Of a DNA stretch of 64,000 bases, positions 8,214 through 16,075 are shown one piece after another. The position numbers and the translations under genes are program-made. The stretch lies in NCBI RefSeq assembly GCF_024436035.1, contig NZ_JANFNG010000020.1, positions 49,056 to 113,055 on the forward strand, written 5' to 3'. Numbering within the stretch: position 1 is the first letter of the stretch; every line of letters begins with the position of its first letter. Origin of the DNA: Streptomyces humicola. GTDB taxonomy: Bacteria > Actinomycetota > Actinomycetes > Streptomycetales > Streptomycetaceae. The notes under the pieces were generated by a model. That model was not told the origin of the DNA and made no database searches. It saw only the letters and a list, made by a program, of their open reading frames with translations.

Positions 8214-9236
8214 TCAGTCCTCCTTGATGATGGTCAGTCCGCGGTCGATGAAGACCGGCACGAGGGTGCCGATCCGGTCGAAGCCCGCCCCCACGGTCCG
8301 GCCGAGGGTGAAGCGGTAGTGGATGCCCTCCAGGATCACCGCGAGCTTGAAGTACGCGAATGCGGCGTACCAGGCGACGGCGGAGACGTCCCGGCCCGAG
8401 CGTTCGGCATAACGGGAAATCAGCTCTGCGGTGCCGGGGTGGCCCGGCGCGCTGCTGGCTGTGGCGACGGGAGAGTTCTCGACCGGCAGCCGGTCGCTGT
8501 ACATCACCAGCAGCCCGAGGTCGGTGAGCGGATCGCCGAGTGTCGACATCTCCCAGTCGAGCACAGCGCGGATCCGGTCGTCCGGGCCCACGAGTACGTT
8601 GTCGAGCCGGTAGTCGCCGTGGACGACCGTCGGTGCGCCGGAGGCCGGCAGCGATGTGCCGAGCCGCTCCTGGAGGAGGTCGATGCCGGGCAGCTCCCTG
8701 CTGCGCGAGGCGGCGAGCTGCTTGGCCCAGCGGCGCAGCTGTCGTTCGAGGAACCCGTCCGGGCGTCCGAACGAGCCGAGCCCGGCCGCCTCGGGGTCGA
8801 CGGCGTGCAGGTCGACGAGGGTGTCGAGGAGTGCGAGCACCACGCCGCGGGTGCGCTCCGGGCCGATCGCGGCGAGCTGTGCGGCGATGCGGTACGGCGT
8901 GCCGTCGACGTGCTCCATGACGTAGAAAGGTGCCCCGATCACGTCGGCGTCGTCGCAGAGCAGCAGTGTTTCGGGGACGGGGACAGGCGTGGGGTGCAGC
9001 GCCTTGATCACCGTGAACTCGCGGGCCATGTCGTGCGCGGTGGCGAGGACGTGGCCGAGCGGCGGCCTGCGGACCACCCAGCGTGAACTGCCGTCCGTGA
9101 CGGTGTAGGTGAGGTTGGACCGGCCGCCCTCGATGAGCGTTGCCTGCAGGGGGCCGCGCACCAGGCCCGGCCGTTCCCGGTCCAGATGGGCGCGCAGCCG
9201 CTCCGGGTCGAGGCCGGGTGGGGTGTCGGTGCTCAT
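8214..9236 (-). CDS. APH-fold phosphotransferase (ACAD10/11 kinase-domain-like)
   Basis: A 340-residue aminoglycoside-phosphotransferase-fold protein. The Brenner-type motif HGDYRLDN (His206, Asp208, Asn213) and LDWEMSTLGDP (Asp227) are intact, so it should be an active ATP-dependent kinase. The segment LDWE-STLGDP and its pairing with an acyl-CoA dehydrogenase identify the branch that forms the kinase half of ACAD10/ACAD11, rather than an antibiotic-resistance enzyme. From that family I infer phosphorylation of a hydroxyacyl-CoA. The ATG at 9236 follows GAGGAG. The promoter reads TGGACG-N17-CATGAT (9302 down to 9274) with the palindrome in its spacer. Confidence 0.88.
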   Translation of the reverse strand: MSTDTPPGLDPERLRAHLDRERPGLVRGPLQATLIEGGRSNLTYTVTDGSSRWVVRRPPLGHVLATAHDMAREFTVIKALHPTPVPVPETLLLCDDADVIGAPFYVMEHVDGTPYRIAAQLAAIGPERTRGVVLALLDTLVDLHAVDPEAAGLGSFGRPDGFLERQLRRWAKQLAASRSRELPGIDLLQERLGTSLPASGAPTVVHGDYRLDNVLVGPDDRIRAVLDWEMSTLGDPLTDLGLLVMYSDRLPVENSPVATASSAPGHPGTAELISRYAERSGRDVSAVAWYAAFAYFKLAVILEGIHYRFTLGRTVGAGFDRIGTLVPVFIDRGLTIIKED

Positions 9237-9275
9237 GGACGGCTCCTCGGGGGCTCGGCGGGCTCTCCGCACCAT

Positions 9276-9295
9276 CATGCCGACCAGTCGGTATG
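9276..9295. promoter_or_regulatory. TetR-type operator, copy 2
   Basis: Palindrome CATGCCGACCAGTCGGTATG, 40 bp upstream of the kinase start codon. It lies between a plausible -35 (TGGACG on the minus strand, 9297-9302) and -10 (CATGAT, 9274-9279), the position expected for repression. It matches copy 1 (4478-4497) at 17 of 20 positions when reverse-complemented. Confidence 0.78.
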
Positions 9296-9312
9296 TCGTC
9301 CAGTGGGCGGCA

Positions 9313-9341
9313 TTGACGCTTGGCGCGCACGCGCCTAGCCT
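9313..9341 (+). promoter_or_regulatory. Promoter of gudD, leaderless type
   Basis: TTGACG (9313-9318), a 17-bp spacer and TAGCCT (9336-9341). The ATG at 9350 lies 8 bp after the -10, so the transcript probably starts at or next to the start codon. Confidence 0.65.
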
Positions 9342-9349
9342 CTGACTCT

Positions 9350-10681
9350 ATGGGTGAACAAAATTCAGATATGCGAACAGGTGGCCTCCGGCGCGCTTCC
9401 CTCGCCATCACGGAGGTCCGGCTCACCCCGGTCCTCGTCGCGGACCCGCCACTCCTCAACGTCCAGGGTGTTCACCAGCCGTACACCCCTCGTCTGATCA
9501 TCGAGGTCCTCACTGCGGACGGCATCACCGGCATCGGCGAGACCTACGGCGACACCGCCTACCTCGACCTCGCCCGCTCGCTCGCCGATGCCCTGCCCGG
9601 ACATCTGGTCAGTGAGCTGAACGGGCTGTTCACCCTGGCCGACCGGGTGTGCGGTGAGCCCCAGGACGTCTCCGACGCCGTCGACGTCGGCGGACTGCGC
9701 GGCGTGCGCACCGCCGACAAGCTGCGGCTCTCGGTCGTCTCCGGCTTCGAGGTCGCCTGCCTCGATGCCCTCGGCACGTCCCTGGGCCTGCCGGTCCACG
9801 CACTGCTCGGCGGCAAGATCCGTGACCACGTCGACTACAGCGCCTACCTCTTCTACCGGTGGGCCACCCACCCCGGCGGTGCGGGCGAGCCCGACGACTG
9901 GGGCGCCGCACTCGACCCGGAGGGCGTCGTCGCCCAGGCCCGGCGCTTCGCGCGCACCTACGGGTTCTCCTCGTTCAAGCTCAAGGGCGGCGTCTTCCCG
10001 CCCGACGAGGAGATCGCCGCCGTCCGCGCGCTCGCCGAGGCGTTCCCCGGCCGTCCGCTGCGGCTGGACCCCAACGGTGCCTGGTCGGTGGAGACCTCGC
10101 TGTATGTCGCGCGCGAACTGGCGGGCGTCCTGGAGTACTTGGAGGACCCGGCGAGCGGCACCGCCCGCATGGCCGAGGTCGCCGCCGCCTGCGACACCCC
10201 GCTGGCCACCAACATGTGCGTGACCACCTTCCCGGAGATCAGGGAGGCGTTCACGACCGGTGCCGTCCAGGTGGTGCTCTCGGACCACCACTACTGGGGC
10301 GGACTGCGCAACACCCGCGAACTCGCCGCGATCTGCCGTGCATTCGGCGTCGGTCTGTCCATGCACTCCAACACGCATCTCGGCATCAGCCTCGCCGCGA
10401 TGACGCATGTCGCCGCGACCGTCCCCAACCTCGACCACTCCTGCGACACGCACTACCCGTGGCAGACCGAGGACGTCATCACCGAGCGCCACACCTTCTG
10501 CGGCGGCCGTCTCGCCGTCAGCGACGCCCCCGGCCTCGGCGTCGAACTCGACCACGAGGCGCTCAAGAGGCTCCATCAGCGGTGGCTGGACGACGACGGT
10601 GCCATGCGCGACCGCGACGATGCCGCCGCGATGCTCAGGGCCGACCCGGGCTGGGGCAGTCCCGCCGTTCCTCGCTGGTGA
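9350..10681 (+). CDS. gudD: Glucarate dehydratase family enolase-superfamily protein
   Basis: A 443-residue enolase-superfamily enzyme of the glucarate dehydratase group, converting D-glucarate to 5-keto-4-deoxyglucarate. It shows the KxK base motif (Lys210/Lys212 in FKLKGG), metal-ligand positions Asp240, Glu265 and Asn288, Asp312 in SDHHYWGG, and the second base His339 in MHSNTHLGISLAAMTH. Length fits GudD. The ATG at 9350 is preferred over one at 9320 because of the leaderless promoter; a further ATG at 9371 exists. It lies beside gluconate transport and kinase genes, so a sugar-acid catabolic function is consistent. A strong terminator follows. Confidence 0.9.
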   Translation: MGEQNSDMRTGGLRRASLAITEVRLTPVLVADPPLLNVQGVHQPYTPRLIIEVLTADGITGIGETYGDTAYLDLARSLADALPGHLVSELNGLFTLADRVCGEPQDVSDAVDVGGLRGVRTADKLRLSVVSGFEVACLDALGTSLGLPVHALLGGKIRDHVDYSAYLFYRWATHPGGAGEPDDWGAALDPEGVVAQARRFARTYGFSSFKLKGGVFPPDEEIAAVRALAEAFPGRPLRLDPNGAWSVETSLYVARELAGVLEYLEDPASGTARMAEVAAACDTPLATNMCVTTFPEIREAFTTGAVQVVLSDHHYWGGLRNTRELAAICRAFGVGLSMHSNTHLGISLAAMTHVAATVPNLDHSCDTHYPWQTEDVITERHTFCGGRLAVSDAPGLGVELDHEALKRLHQRWLDDDGAMRDRDDAAAMLRADPGWGSPAVPRW

Positions 10682-10685
10682 TGCC

Positions 10686-10741
10686 GTCGACGCGAGTGCC
10701 TCCCCCTCCGGCTTTCGGCAGGGGGAGGCACTCGCGTCGAC
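10686..10741. terminator. Long perfect hairpin between gudD and gntP
   Basis: Perfect 22-bp inverted repeat (10686-10707 with 10720-10741) and a 12-nt loop, between convergent gudD (+) and gntP (-). It starts 5 bp after the gudD stop and is the strongest hairpin I see in the window. Confidence 0.9.
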
Positions 10742-10757
10742 TTGCCGCGTGCCGCGG

Positions 10758-12164
10758 CTACATCAGCAGCGACAGCGCGAGGATGAAGACCAGCGCCACG
10801 ACCGACAGCACCGTCTCCATGAGCGACCAGCTCTTGAAGGTCTGCGGGACGTCCATCCCGAAGTACTCCTTGACCAGCCAGAAACCGGCGTCGTTGACGT
10901 GCGAGAGGAACACCGACCCGGCGCCGACGGCCAGCACCAGCAGCGCCACGTGCGTCGGGCTCATCCCCGCGGCGAGCGGCCCGACCAGACCGGCCGTGGA
11001 GATCGTGGCGACCGTCGCCGAACCGGTGGCGACACGGATGAGAACGGCGATCAGCCAGGCCAGCAGCAGCGGCGAGATGTGCCAGCCGTGCGTCAGATGG
11101 ACGATCATGTTCCCGACGCCGGCGTCCACCAGCACCTGCTTGAAGCCGCCGCCCGCGCCGACGATGAAGACGATGCCGCAGATCGGGCCGAGCGACTTCT
11201 CCACCGTGGCGGAGATCTGGCCTTTGGAGAAGCCCGCGGCACGGCCGAGGGTGAACATGGCCAGCACGACCGCGGCGAGCAGCGCGATCATCGGCGTGCC
11301 GATGACGTCGAACGTCCGGTACAGCAGGCCGGCCTTGTTGGTGACGGTGACGTCGACCAGCGCCTTGGCGAGCATCAGCACCACCGGCAGCAGCACGGTG
11401 CAGATGGTCGCGGTGAAGCCGGGGCGCCTGTCCAGGTCGTCCGAGGCACGCGTCGGCGTCAGTCCCTCCGGCGGCGTGACCTTCACCCAGCGGTCGGCGA
11501 GGCGGCCGAAGAGCGGTCCGGCGATGGCCACCGAGGGAATCGCGACGAGCACACCGAGCGCCAGCGTGGTGCCGAGGTCGGCGTGGAGTGCGCTGACCGC
11601 CGCGAGCGGCCCGGGGTGCGGCGGCACCAGGCCGTGGATGGCGGAGAGACCGGCGAGCGCCGGAATGCCGACGCGCATGAGCGAGTAGTTGCCCCGCTTG
11701 GCCACCAGCAGCACCACCGGGATCAGCATCACGATGCCGATCTCGAAGAAGAGCGGAAGGCCGACGACGACGGCGACGAGCGCCATCGCCCACGGCAGCC
11801 GCCGCTCGCTGGTCCTGGCCAGGATGGTGTCGACGATCTGGTCGGCACCGCCGGAGTCGGCGAGCAGCTTGCCGAGTATCGCGCCGAGCGCGATGAGGAT
11901 GCCCGTCGATGCGACTGTGGAGCCCAGGCCGGTGCTGAAACTTGTGATCGCCTTGTCCAACGGCGCCCCCGCGACGATGCCGAGCACCAGCGAGCCGATG
12001 GTCAAAGACAGGAAGGCGTGCATCCTCCAGCGCGTGATCAGCAGGACGATCACGGCGATGCCCACCAGGGCCGCGATCCCCAGCTGGGTGTTGCCTGCGC
12101 TGGTGATGGGGGGCGGGGCCGGGGCGGCGGCCGCGGCCAGCAACTCGACGCTGAGTGCAGACAC
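10758..12164 (-). CDS. gntP: Gluconate:H+ symporter, GntP family
   Basis: A 468-residue polytopic membrane protein of the GntP family, importing gluconate or a related sugar acid with protons. Family signatures include ILIALGAILGKLLADSGGAD near the N-terminal third, LPLFFEIG, PPHPGPLAA and the C-terminal GSVFLSHVNDAGFW. I chose the GTG at 12164, which lies 7 nt after GGAG; a TTG at 12170 is too close to it. Downstream of gntK on the same strand, with a 7-bp tandem repeat array in the 112-bp gap, so translation is not coupled though transcription probably is. Confidence 0.92.
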   Translation of the reverse strand: MSALSVELLAAAAAPAPPPITSAGNTQLGIAALVGIAVIVLLITRWRMHAFLSLTIGSLVLGIVAGAPLDKAITSFSTGLGSTVASTGILIALGAILGKLLADSGGADQIVDTILARTSERRLPWAMALVAVVVGLPLFFEIGIVMLIPVVLLVAKRGNYSLMRVGIPALAGLSAIHGLVPPHPGPLAAVSALHADLGTTLALGVLVAIPSVAIAGPLFGRLADRWVKVTPPEGLTPTRASDDLDRRPGFTATICTVLLPVVLMLAKALVDVTVTNKAGLLYRTFDVIGTPMIALLAAVVLAMFTLGRAAGFSKGQISATVEKSLGPICGIVFIVGAGGGFKQVLVDAGVGNMIVHLTHGWHISPLLLAWLIAVLIRVATGSATVATISTAGLVGPLAAGMSPTHVALLVLAVGAGSVFLSHVNDAGFWLVKEYFGMDVPQTFKSWSLMETVLSVVALVFILALSLLM

Positions 12165-12219
12165 GATCAATCTCCGTAGAAAGGGGGCGGCGGGAAGAGC
12201 CGGCGGGAGGGGGGCGGCC

Positions 12220-12275
12220 GGAAGCCGGAAGCCGGAAGCCGGAAGCCGGAAGCGGGAAGCGGGAAGCGGGAAGCG
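12220..12275. repeat. Tandem heptamer array between gntK and gntP
   Basis: Eight uninterrupted 7-bp units: four GGAAGCC then four GGAAGCG. The array ends one base before the gntK stop codon. Unit length is not a multiple of three and the array is untranslated, so copy number could vary without affecting either protein. Confidence 0.9.
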
Positions 12276-12276
12276 G

Positions 12277-12789
12277 TCAGAGGGGCAGGGCCTCGTACGC
12301 GCGCTCGGCGATCGCCTGCGGGCCGCCCTCGATCGAGACGACGGTCCCGTTCTCGTCGGCTTCGAGCGGTTCGAGCGCGTCGAACTGCGAACGGAGCAGG
12401 CCGGGCGGCATGAAGTGCTCCATGCGCGCGGCCAGCCGCGAGGAGATCAGCTCCAGCGGTCCGTCGAGGTGGACGAAGAACAGATCCGGGGCGTCGGCGC
12501 GCAGCCGGTCGCGGTAGCGGCGCCTGAGAGCCGAACAGCTCACCACCCCGCCGCGTCCGTCCCGCGCCTTGATCCATGCGCCGATCGCATCCAGCCAGGG
12601 CGCACGGTCCGCATCGTCCAGCGGGTGGCCGGCCGACATCTTGGCGATGTTCTCGGCCGGGTGGAAGTCGTCCGCCTCGGCGTACGGAACGCCCAGCCGC
12701 TGCGCCAGCAGCAGGCCTACGGTCGATTTGCCCGATCCGGACACCCCCATGACGACCACCACGGGAAGCTGCGGATCTGCCGCGGTCAT
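12277..12789 (-). CDS. gntK: Gluconokinase
   Basis: A 170-residue P-loop kinase with GVSGSGKST at residues 15-23, followed by EADDFHPAENIAKMSAGHPL and the CSALRRRYRD segment, all typical of GntK. It phosphorylates gluconate to 6-phosphogluconate after GntP uptake. The ATG at 12789 is preceded by AAGGAGG at good spacing. Divergent from the GntR-type regulator; a 15-bp palindrome sits between its predicted -35 (TTGAAT) and -10 (TTTATT), consistent with repression. Confidence 0.95.
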   Translation of the reverse strand: MTAADPQLPVVVVMGVSGSGKSTVGLLLAQRLGVPYAEADDFHPAENIAKMSAGHPLDDADRAPWLDAIGAWIKARDGRGGVVSCSALRRRYRDRLRADAPDLFFVHLDGPLELISSRLAARMEHFMPPGLLRSQFDALEPLEADENGTVVSIEGGPQAIAERAYEALPL

Positions 12790-12834
12790 GTCCTGGTACC
12801 TCCTTGTCCGAAACTGCGCCCCTCAATAAACGCC

Positions 12835-12849
12835 ATAGGTACTACTTAT
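12835..12849. promoter_or_regulatory. Candidate GntR operator in the gntK-gntR region
   Basis: Near-perfect 15-bp palindrome ATAGGTACTACTTAT. On the minus strand it falls in the 17-bp spacer between TTGAAT and TTTATT upstream of gntK. A second dyad, GACG-AAAA-CGTC, lies at 12862-12873. The adjacent FadR-type regulator is the obvious binder. Confidence 0.65.
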
Positions 12850-12918
12850 TCAAGAGCTTGAGACGAAAACGTCATATGAAAGAGGTAGCGTCGCCCGGGG
12901 CCGCATAGGCTGTCGCTC

Positions 12919-13647
12919 ATGCCGAAGCAGGGTGGGACCGCCCGAACCGCAGGTCATGACGCCGGACTCCACGCCCGCGTGCTGGACGAGCTGGGCCCGG
13001 CCATCGCCTCGGGCGTCCACCCGCCCGGCACGGTGCTGCGCATCGACGAGCTCGAACGCACCTATGGCGTCTCGCGGACCGTTGTCCGGGAGGCGGTGCG
13101 GGTCCTGGAGGCGATGCACCTGGTCGAGTCGCGCCGCCGGGTCGGCATCACCGTGCGGCGCACCGAGGAGTGGAACGTCTTCGATCCGGCCGTCATCCGC
13201 TGGCGCCTCGCCGGCGCCGACCGCCCGCGTCAGCTGCGCTCGCTGACCATGCTCCGTACCGCCGTCGAACCGGTCGCCGCGGGCCTGGCGGCCGCTGCAG
13301 CCACGCCCGCGCAGTGCCGCAGGCTCACCGTGCTCGCGGCGGACATGGCGGCCGCCGGCCGCGCCGCGGACCTCGATGAATACCTCGTCCATGACGTCGC
13401 GTTCCACCGGGTGATGCTGGAGGCATCGGGGAACGAGATGTTCGCGCGACTCGGTGACGTTGTCGCCGAGGTGCTAGCCGGGCGGACCGAGCACCATGTG
13501 ATGTTCAGCGCCCCCGACCCGGAGGCGGTCACGCTGCATGTGCGCGTCGCCGACGCGGTGCGGGCGCGCGACGCCGAGGGCGCCGAGCATCTGATGCGCG
13601 AGATCTGTCTCGGCGCGCTGCGCGAGCTGGACATCCTGGCGCCCTGA
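12919..13647 (+). CDS. gntR: GntR/FadR-type transcriptional regulator of gluconate genes
   Basis: A 242-residue regulator with an N-terminal winged helix (ERTYGVSRTVVREAVRVLEAM, about residues 47-67) and a C-terminal FCD ligand domain with metal-site histidines (for example HDVAFHRVML). The divergent position next to gntK-gntP suggests it represses them until gluconate or 6-phosphogluconate binds. A TAGGCT hexamer (12906-12911) 7 bp before the ATG suggests a leaderless transcript. Confidence 0.88.
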   Translation: MPKQGGTARTAGHDAGLHARVLDELGPAIASGVHPPGTVLRIDELERTYGVSRTVVREAVRVLEAMHLVESRRRVGITVRRTEEWNVFDPAVIRWRLAGADRPRQLRSLTMLRTAVEPVAAGLAAAAATPAQCRRLTVLAADMAAAGRAADLDEYLVHDVAFHRVMLEASGNEMFARLGDVVAEVLAGRTEHHVMFSAPDPEAVTLHVRVADAVRARDAEGAEHLMREICLGALRELDILAP

Positions 13648-13655
13648 AGTCGCTG

Positions 13656-13672
13656 TTGCGAACAATGTGCAA
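13656..13672. promoter_or_regulatory. Nur-like nickel-responsive operator
   Basis: TTGCGA-N5-GTGCAA, an inverted repeat with the spacing and TTGC half-sites described for the Streptomyces Fur-family nickel regulator Nur. It lies 70 bp upstream of the nickel/cobalt permease and probably overlaps its -35. CTGGGAG (13686-13692) and CTCCCAG further down could also form a hairpin in the leader. Confidence 0.6.
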
Positions 13673-13741
13673 TAGCGATTCAATACTGGGAGTACGTCGC
13701 ACCAGAGCACCGCTGTACTTCTCCCAGGGGGGACCTTCACC

Positions 13742-14869
13742 GTGGCCATGACCCAAGCCTCGCTCTCACCGGCCGTCCGGCGACTCCGCCCGTCTCTGTC
13801 GCCGGCCGAACGCGCACAACTCGGCGGCATGGCGCTGTTCGTCCTGTTGCTGCACATCGTCGGCTTCGGGGTTCTGGCGCTCTTCGTCGTGCCCGCGCAC
13901 TACCGCCTCTCCACCGGCGCATTCGGTTTCGGCACCGGTCTGACCGCGTACACCCTCGGCCTGCGCCACGCCTTCGACGCCGATCACATCGCGGCGATCG
14001 ACAACACCACGCGCAAGCTGATGGCGGACGGCAGGAGGCCGCTGTCGGTGGGCTTCTGGTTCTCTCTCGGGCACTCCTCGGTGGTCTTCGGGCTCACCTT
14101 CCTGCTCGCCCTCGGCGTCAAGGCGGTCGGCCACGACCTCTCCGACGGCAACTCGCGACTGCACCAGGTCGGCGGCCTGATCGGCACCCTGGTGTCCGGC
14201 GCCTTCCTCGTCCTGATCGCGGCCATCAACCTGGCGATCCTGGTGGGCCTGGTCAAGGTCTTCCGCGCCATGCGGAGCGGCGAGTACGACGAGGCCGCCC
14301 TGGAGGAGCAGCTGAACAAGCGCGGTCTGATGAACCGCATCCTGGGCCGTGCCACCCGCGCCATCCGCAAGCCCTGGCAGATGTACCCGCTCGGCATCCT
14401 CTTCGGCCTGGGGTTCGACACCGTGACCGAGATCAGCCTGCTGGTGCTCGCCGCGGGGTCGGTCGCCTCGGGGCTGCCCTGGTACGCCATCCTCTGCCTG
14501 CCGGTCCTCTTCGCGGCAGGGATGTCGCTGCTCGACACGATCGACGGCTCGTTCATGAACTTCGCCTACGGCTGGGCCTTCTCCAAGCCGGTGCGCAAGG
14601 TGTACTACAACCTGACCATCACCGGTCTGTCGATCGCCGTCGCACTCATCATCGGCGGCATCGAGCTGATGTCGATCCTGGCGGAGGAGCTGTCGCTCAC
14701 CGGGCCTTTCTGGGATGCCGTCTCCTCGGTCGACCTCAACACCGTGGGCTTCTGGATCGTCGGGCTCTTCGTCGTCACCTGGATCGCGGCGCTCGCGGTG
14801 TGGAGGTTCGGCCGCATCGAGGAGAAGTGGGACGCAGGCGTGCGTGCAGTGCGCGAACCGGCTCAGTGA
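13742..14869 (+). CDS. NiCoT family nickel/cobalt permease
   Basis: A 375-residue integral membrane protein with the NiCoT signature RHAFDADHIAAIDN (residues 75-88), a second conserved block GLGFDTVTE and about eight hydrophobic segments. It imports Ni2+ or Co2+ for urease, Ni-SOD, hydrogenase or cobalamin. GGGGGGA precedes the GTG at 13742; an ATG two codons later is possible. No metallo-enzyme gene is adjacent, so which metal it serves must be judged from the Nur-like box, which favours nickel. Its last 7 bp overlap the 3' end of the convergent NUDIX gene. Confidence 0.92.
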   Translation: MAMTQASLSPAVRRLRPSLSPAERAQLGGMALFVLLLHIVGFGVLALFVVPAHYRLSTGAFGFGTGLTAYTLGLRHAFDADHIAAIDNTTRKLMADGRRPLSVGFWFSLGHSSVVFGLTFLLALGVKAVGHDLSDGNSRLHQVGGLIGTLVSGAFLVLIAAINLAILVGLVKVFRAMRSGEYDEAALEEQLNKRGLMNRILGRATRAIRKPWQMYPLGILFGLGFDTVTEISLLVLAAGSVASGLPWYAILCLPVLFAAGMSLLDTIDGSFMNFAYGWAFSKPVRKVYYNLTITGLSIAVALIIGGIELMSILAEELSLTGPFWDAVSSVDLNTVGFWIVGLFVVTWIAALAVWRFGRIEEKWDAGVRAVREPAQ

Positions 14870-15402
14870 ACCGCGGGCCAGGTGCCGCCGCGCAGCTGCG
14901 TCAGACGCCGGAACGCCTCGACTCCGTCCGGCACCCAGGGCCACTGCGGAATCCGGGCCGCGAGCTCCGCGTCCGTGAGGAAGGTGTGCCAGGCCACCTC
15001 CTCCACCTGCGGCTGTACCGGAAGCGCGCACTCGACCTCGTAGACCCGCGACCACCAGGTGTGCTCCGGGGCCTCGTAGAGGAACTTCAGCACGGGTACG
15101 GGACGCGGTAGCCCTGTGACGCCCAGTTCCTCCTCGGCCTCGCGCAGTGCCGCGTCGTCGTAGCTCTCGCCCGCGCCGACCACTCCGCCCACGAACATGT
15201 CGTAGCGGGAGGGGAAGACGAGTTTGTCCGCGGTGCGGCGGTGGACGAAGATCCGCCCCTCGGGATCGCGGGCCAGGACGAACACGCAACGGTGGCGCAG
15301 GCGCTTGTCCATCGCCTCCCCGCGCGGGGCCTGTCCGATCACCAAGTCGGCCTCGTCCACGATGTCCAGCAGTTCGTCGGCGGAGCGTCCCTGCACATCC
15401 AT
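14863..15402 (-). CDS. NUDIX hydrolase
   Basis: About 179 residues with a full Nudix box, GGVVGAGESYDDAALREAEE followed by ELGV, preceded by FVHRRTADKLVFPSRYD. The N-terminal region (LLDIVDEADLVIGQAPRGEAM) is like the isopentenyl-diphosphate isomerase-related Nudix branch found in many actinomycetes, but the substrate is not clear. The start is uncertain: ATG codons at 15402, 15411 and 15438 are all in frame without a strong ribosome binding site. Convergent overlap of 7 bp with the nickel permease. Confidence 0.85.
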   Translation of the reverse strand: MDVQGRSADELLDIVDEADLVIGQAPRGEAMDKRLRHRCVFVLARDPEGRIFVHRRTADKLVFPSRYDMFVGGVVGAGESYDDAALREAEEELGVTGLPRPVPVLKFLYEAPEHTWWSRVYEVECALPVQPQVEEVAWHTFLTDAELAARIPQWPWVPDGVEAFRRLTQLRGGTWPAVH

Positions 15403-15478
15403 GCCGCCCATCAAAGCAGAGGCGGACGCGGGCGGCACGATCCGGCCGGACCGTGCCGCCCGTCGGCAGGAGCAACGG

Positions 15479-15907
15479 TCAGCAGGAGAAGTCGATTGTG
15501 CTGAAGGTCGAGTAGTGGTCGGCGGTGTAGTAGTCGGTGCCGCCCTGGGCGGTGACGATGCGGCGGGCGCCGCGATTGCTCACGCCGGGCGTCACGACGG
15601 TGTAGGAGTGGTAGGAGCCGGAGGGTTCGGAGGGCAGGACGCCCTCGTAGTTCTGGAAGACCTCGCCGTCCTCGGGGTAGGGGAACGGGCCACCCTGCGC
15701 AATGAGTCGGAGCGTGTCGTCGGCCTGGCTGGGCAGCGCGCTCTTGCAGACGGTGCCGATGTCCGAGGCGACAGCGGTCGTCACCGAGGTCGGGGCGGGC
15801 GCAGCGTGGGCGTATTCGGCCAGCACGGTGGTGGGGCCGAGGGCAAGTGCTCCGGCGAGGACGATCGCGGAACCACGGGAGCGTAACGCGCGTAGAGGCA
15901 TCTTCAT
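15479..15907 (-). CDS. Secreted guanyl-specific ribonuclease, RNase Sa family
   Basis: A 142-residue precursor: signal peptide ending near Ala35-Ala36, then a mature domain of about 95 residues closely following RNase Sa (GTVCKSALPSQADDTL, GPFPYPEDGEVFQNYE). Catalytic residues correspond to Glu88, Arg116 and His131, and Cys54/Cys142 can form the single disulfide. It should cleave RNA 3' of guanosine, outside the cell. No barstar-like inhibitor gene is seen beside it; folding after export may make one unnecessary. Confidence 0.93.
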   Translation of the reverse strand: MKMPLRALRSRGSAIVLAGALALGPTTVLAEYAHAAPAPTSVTTAVASDIGTVCKSALPSQADDTLRLIAQGGPFPYPEDGEVFQNYEGVLPSEPSGSYHSYTVVTPGVSNRGARRIVTAQGGTDYYTADHYSTFSTIDFSC

Positions 15908-16075
15908 GGCGCCAGTGTGGGCGCGGGGCGGCGCGGCAGGAATCGCCCTCGGCGAGGATTCACTTGACGTTTACCTGACAACTCCGCTCTCTGATGTACC
16001 TGTGCAGATCCTGTGGTGATGATGTGGCAGCGACACTTGAGGGTGGGGGCGGCGGCGCGGCGGCCGCCGCCCGGC

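Noticed and set aside
8214..9236. Aminoglycoside resistance phosphotransferase
   Set aside because: The APH fold and HGD motif fit, but adjacency to an acyl-CoA dehydrogenase and the LDWE-STLGDP segment favour the ACAD10/11 kinase branch.
9859..12179. Long plus-strand frames over gntP and gudD
   Set aside because: Antisense or out-of-frame shadows rich in Arg, His and Gln with no motif; the GntP and GudD frames are convincing.
12220..12275. Tandem heptamers as a CRISPR array
   Set aside because: Units are directly contiguous with no spacers, and no cas gene is present. The same holds for the arrays at 18611 and 34502.
13766..15475. Long minus-strand frame across the nickel permease and NUDIX genes
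   Set aside because: Shadow of the permease in antisense; the NiCoT and Nudix signatures are in other frames.
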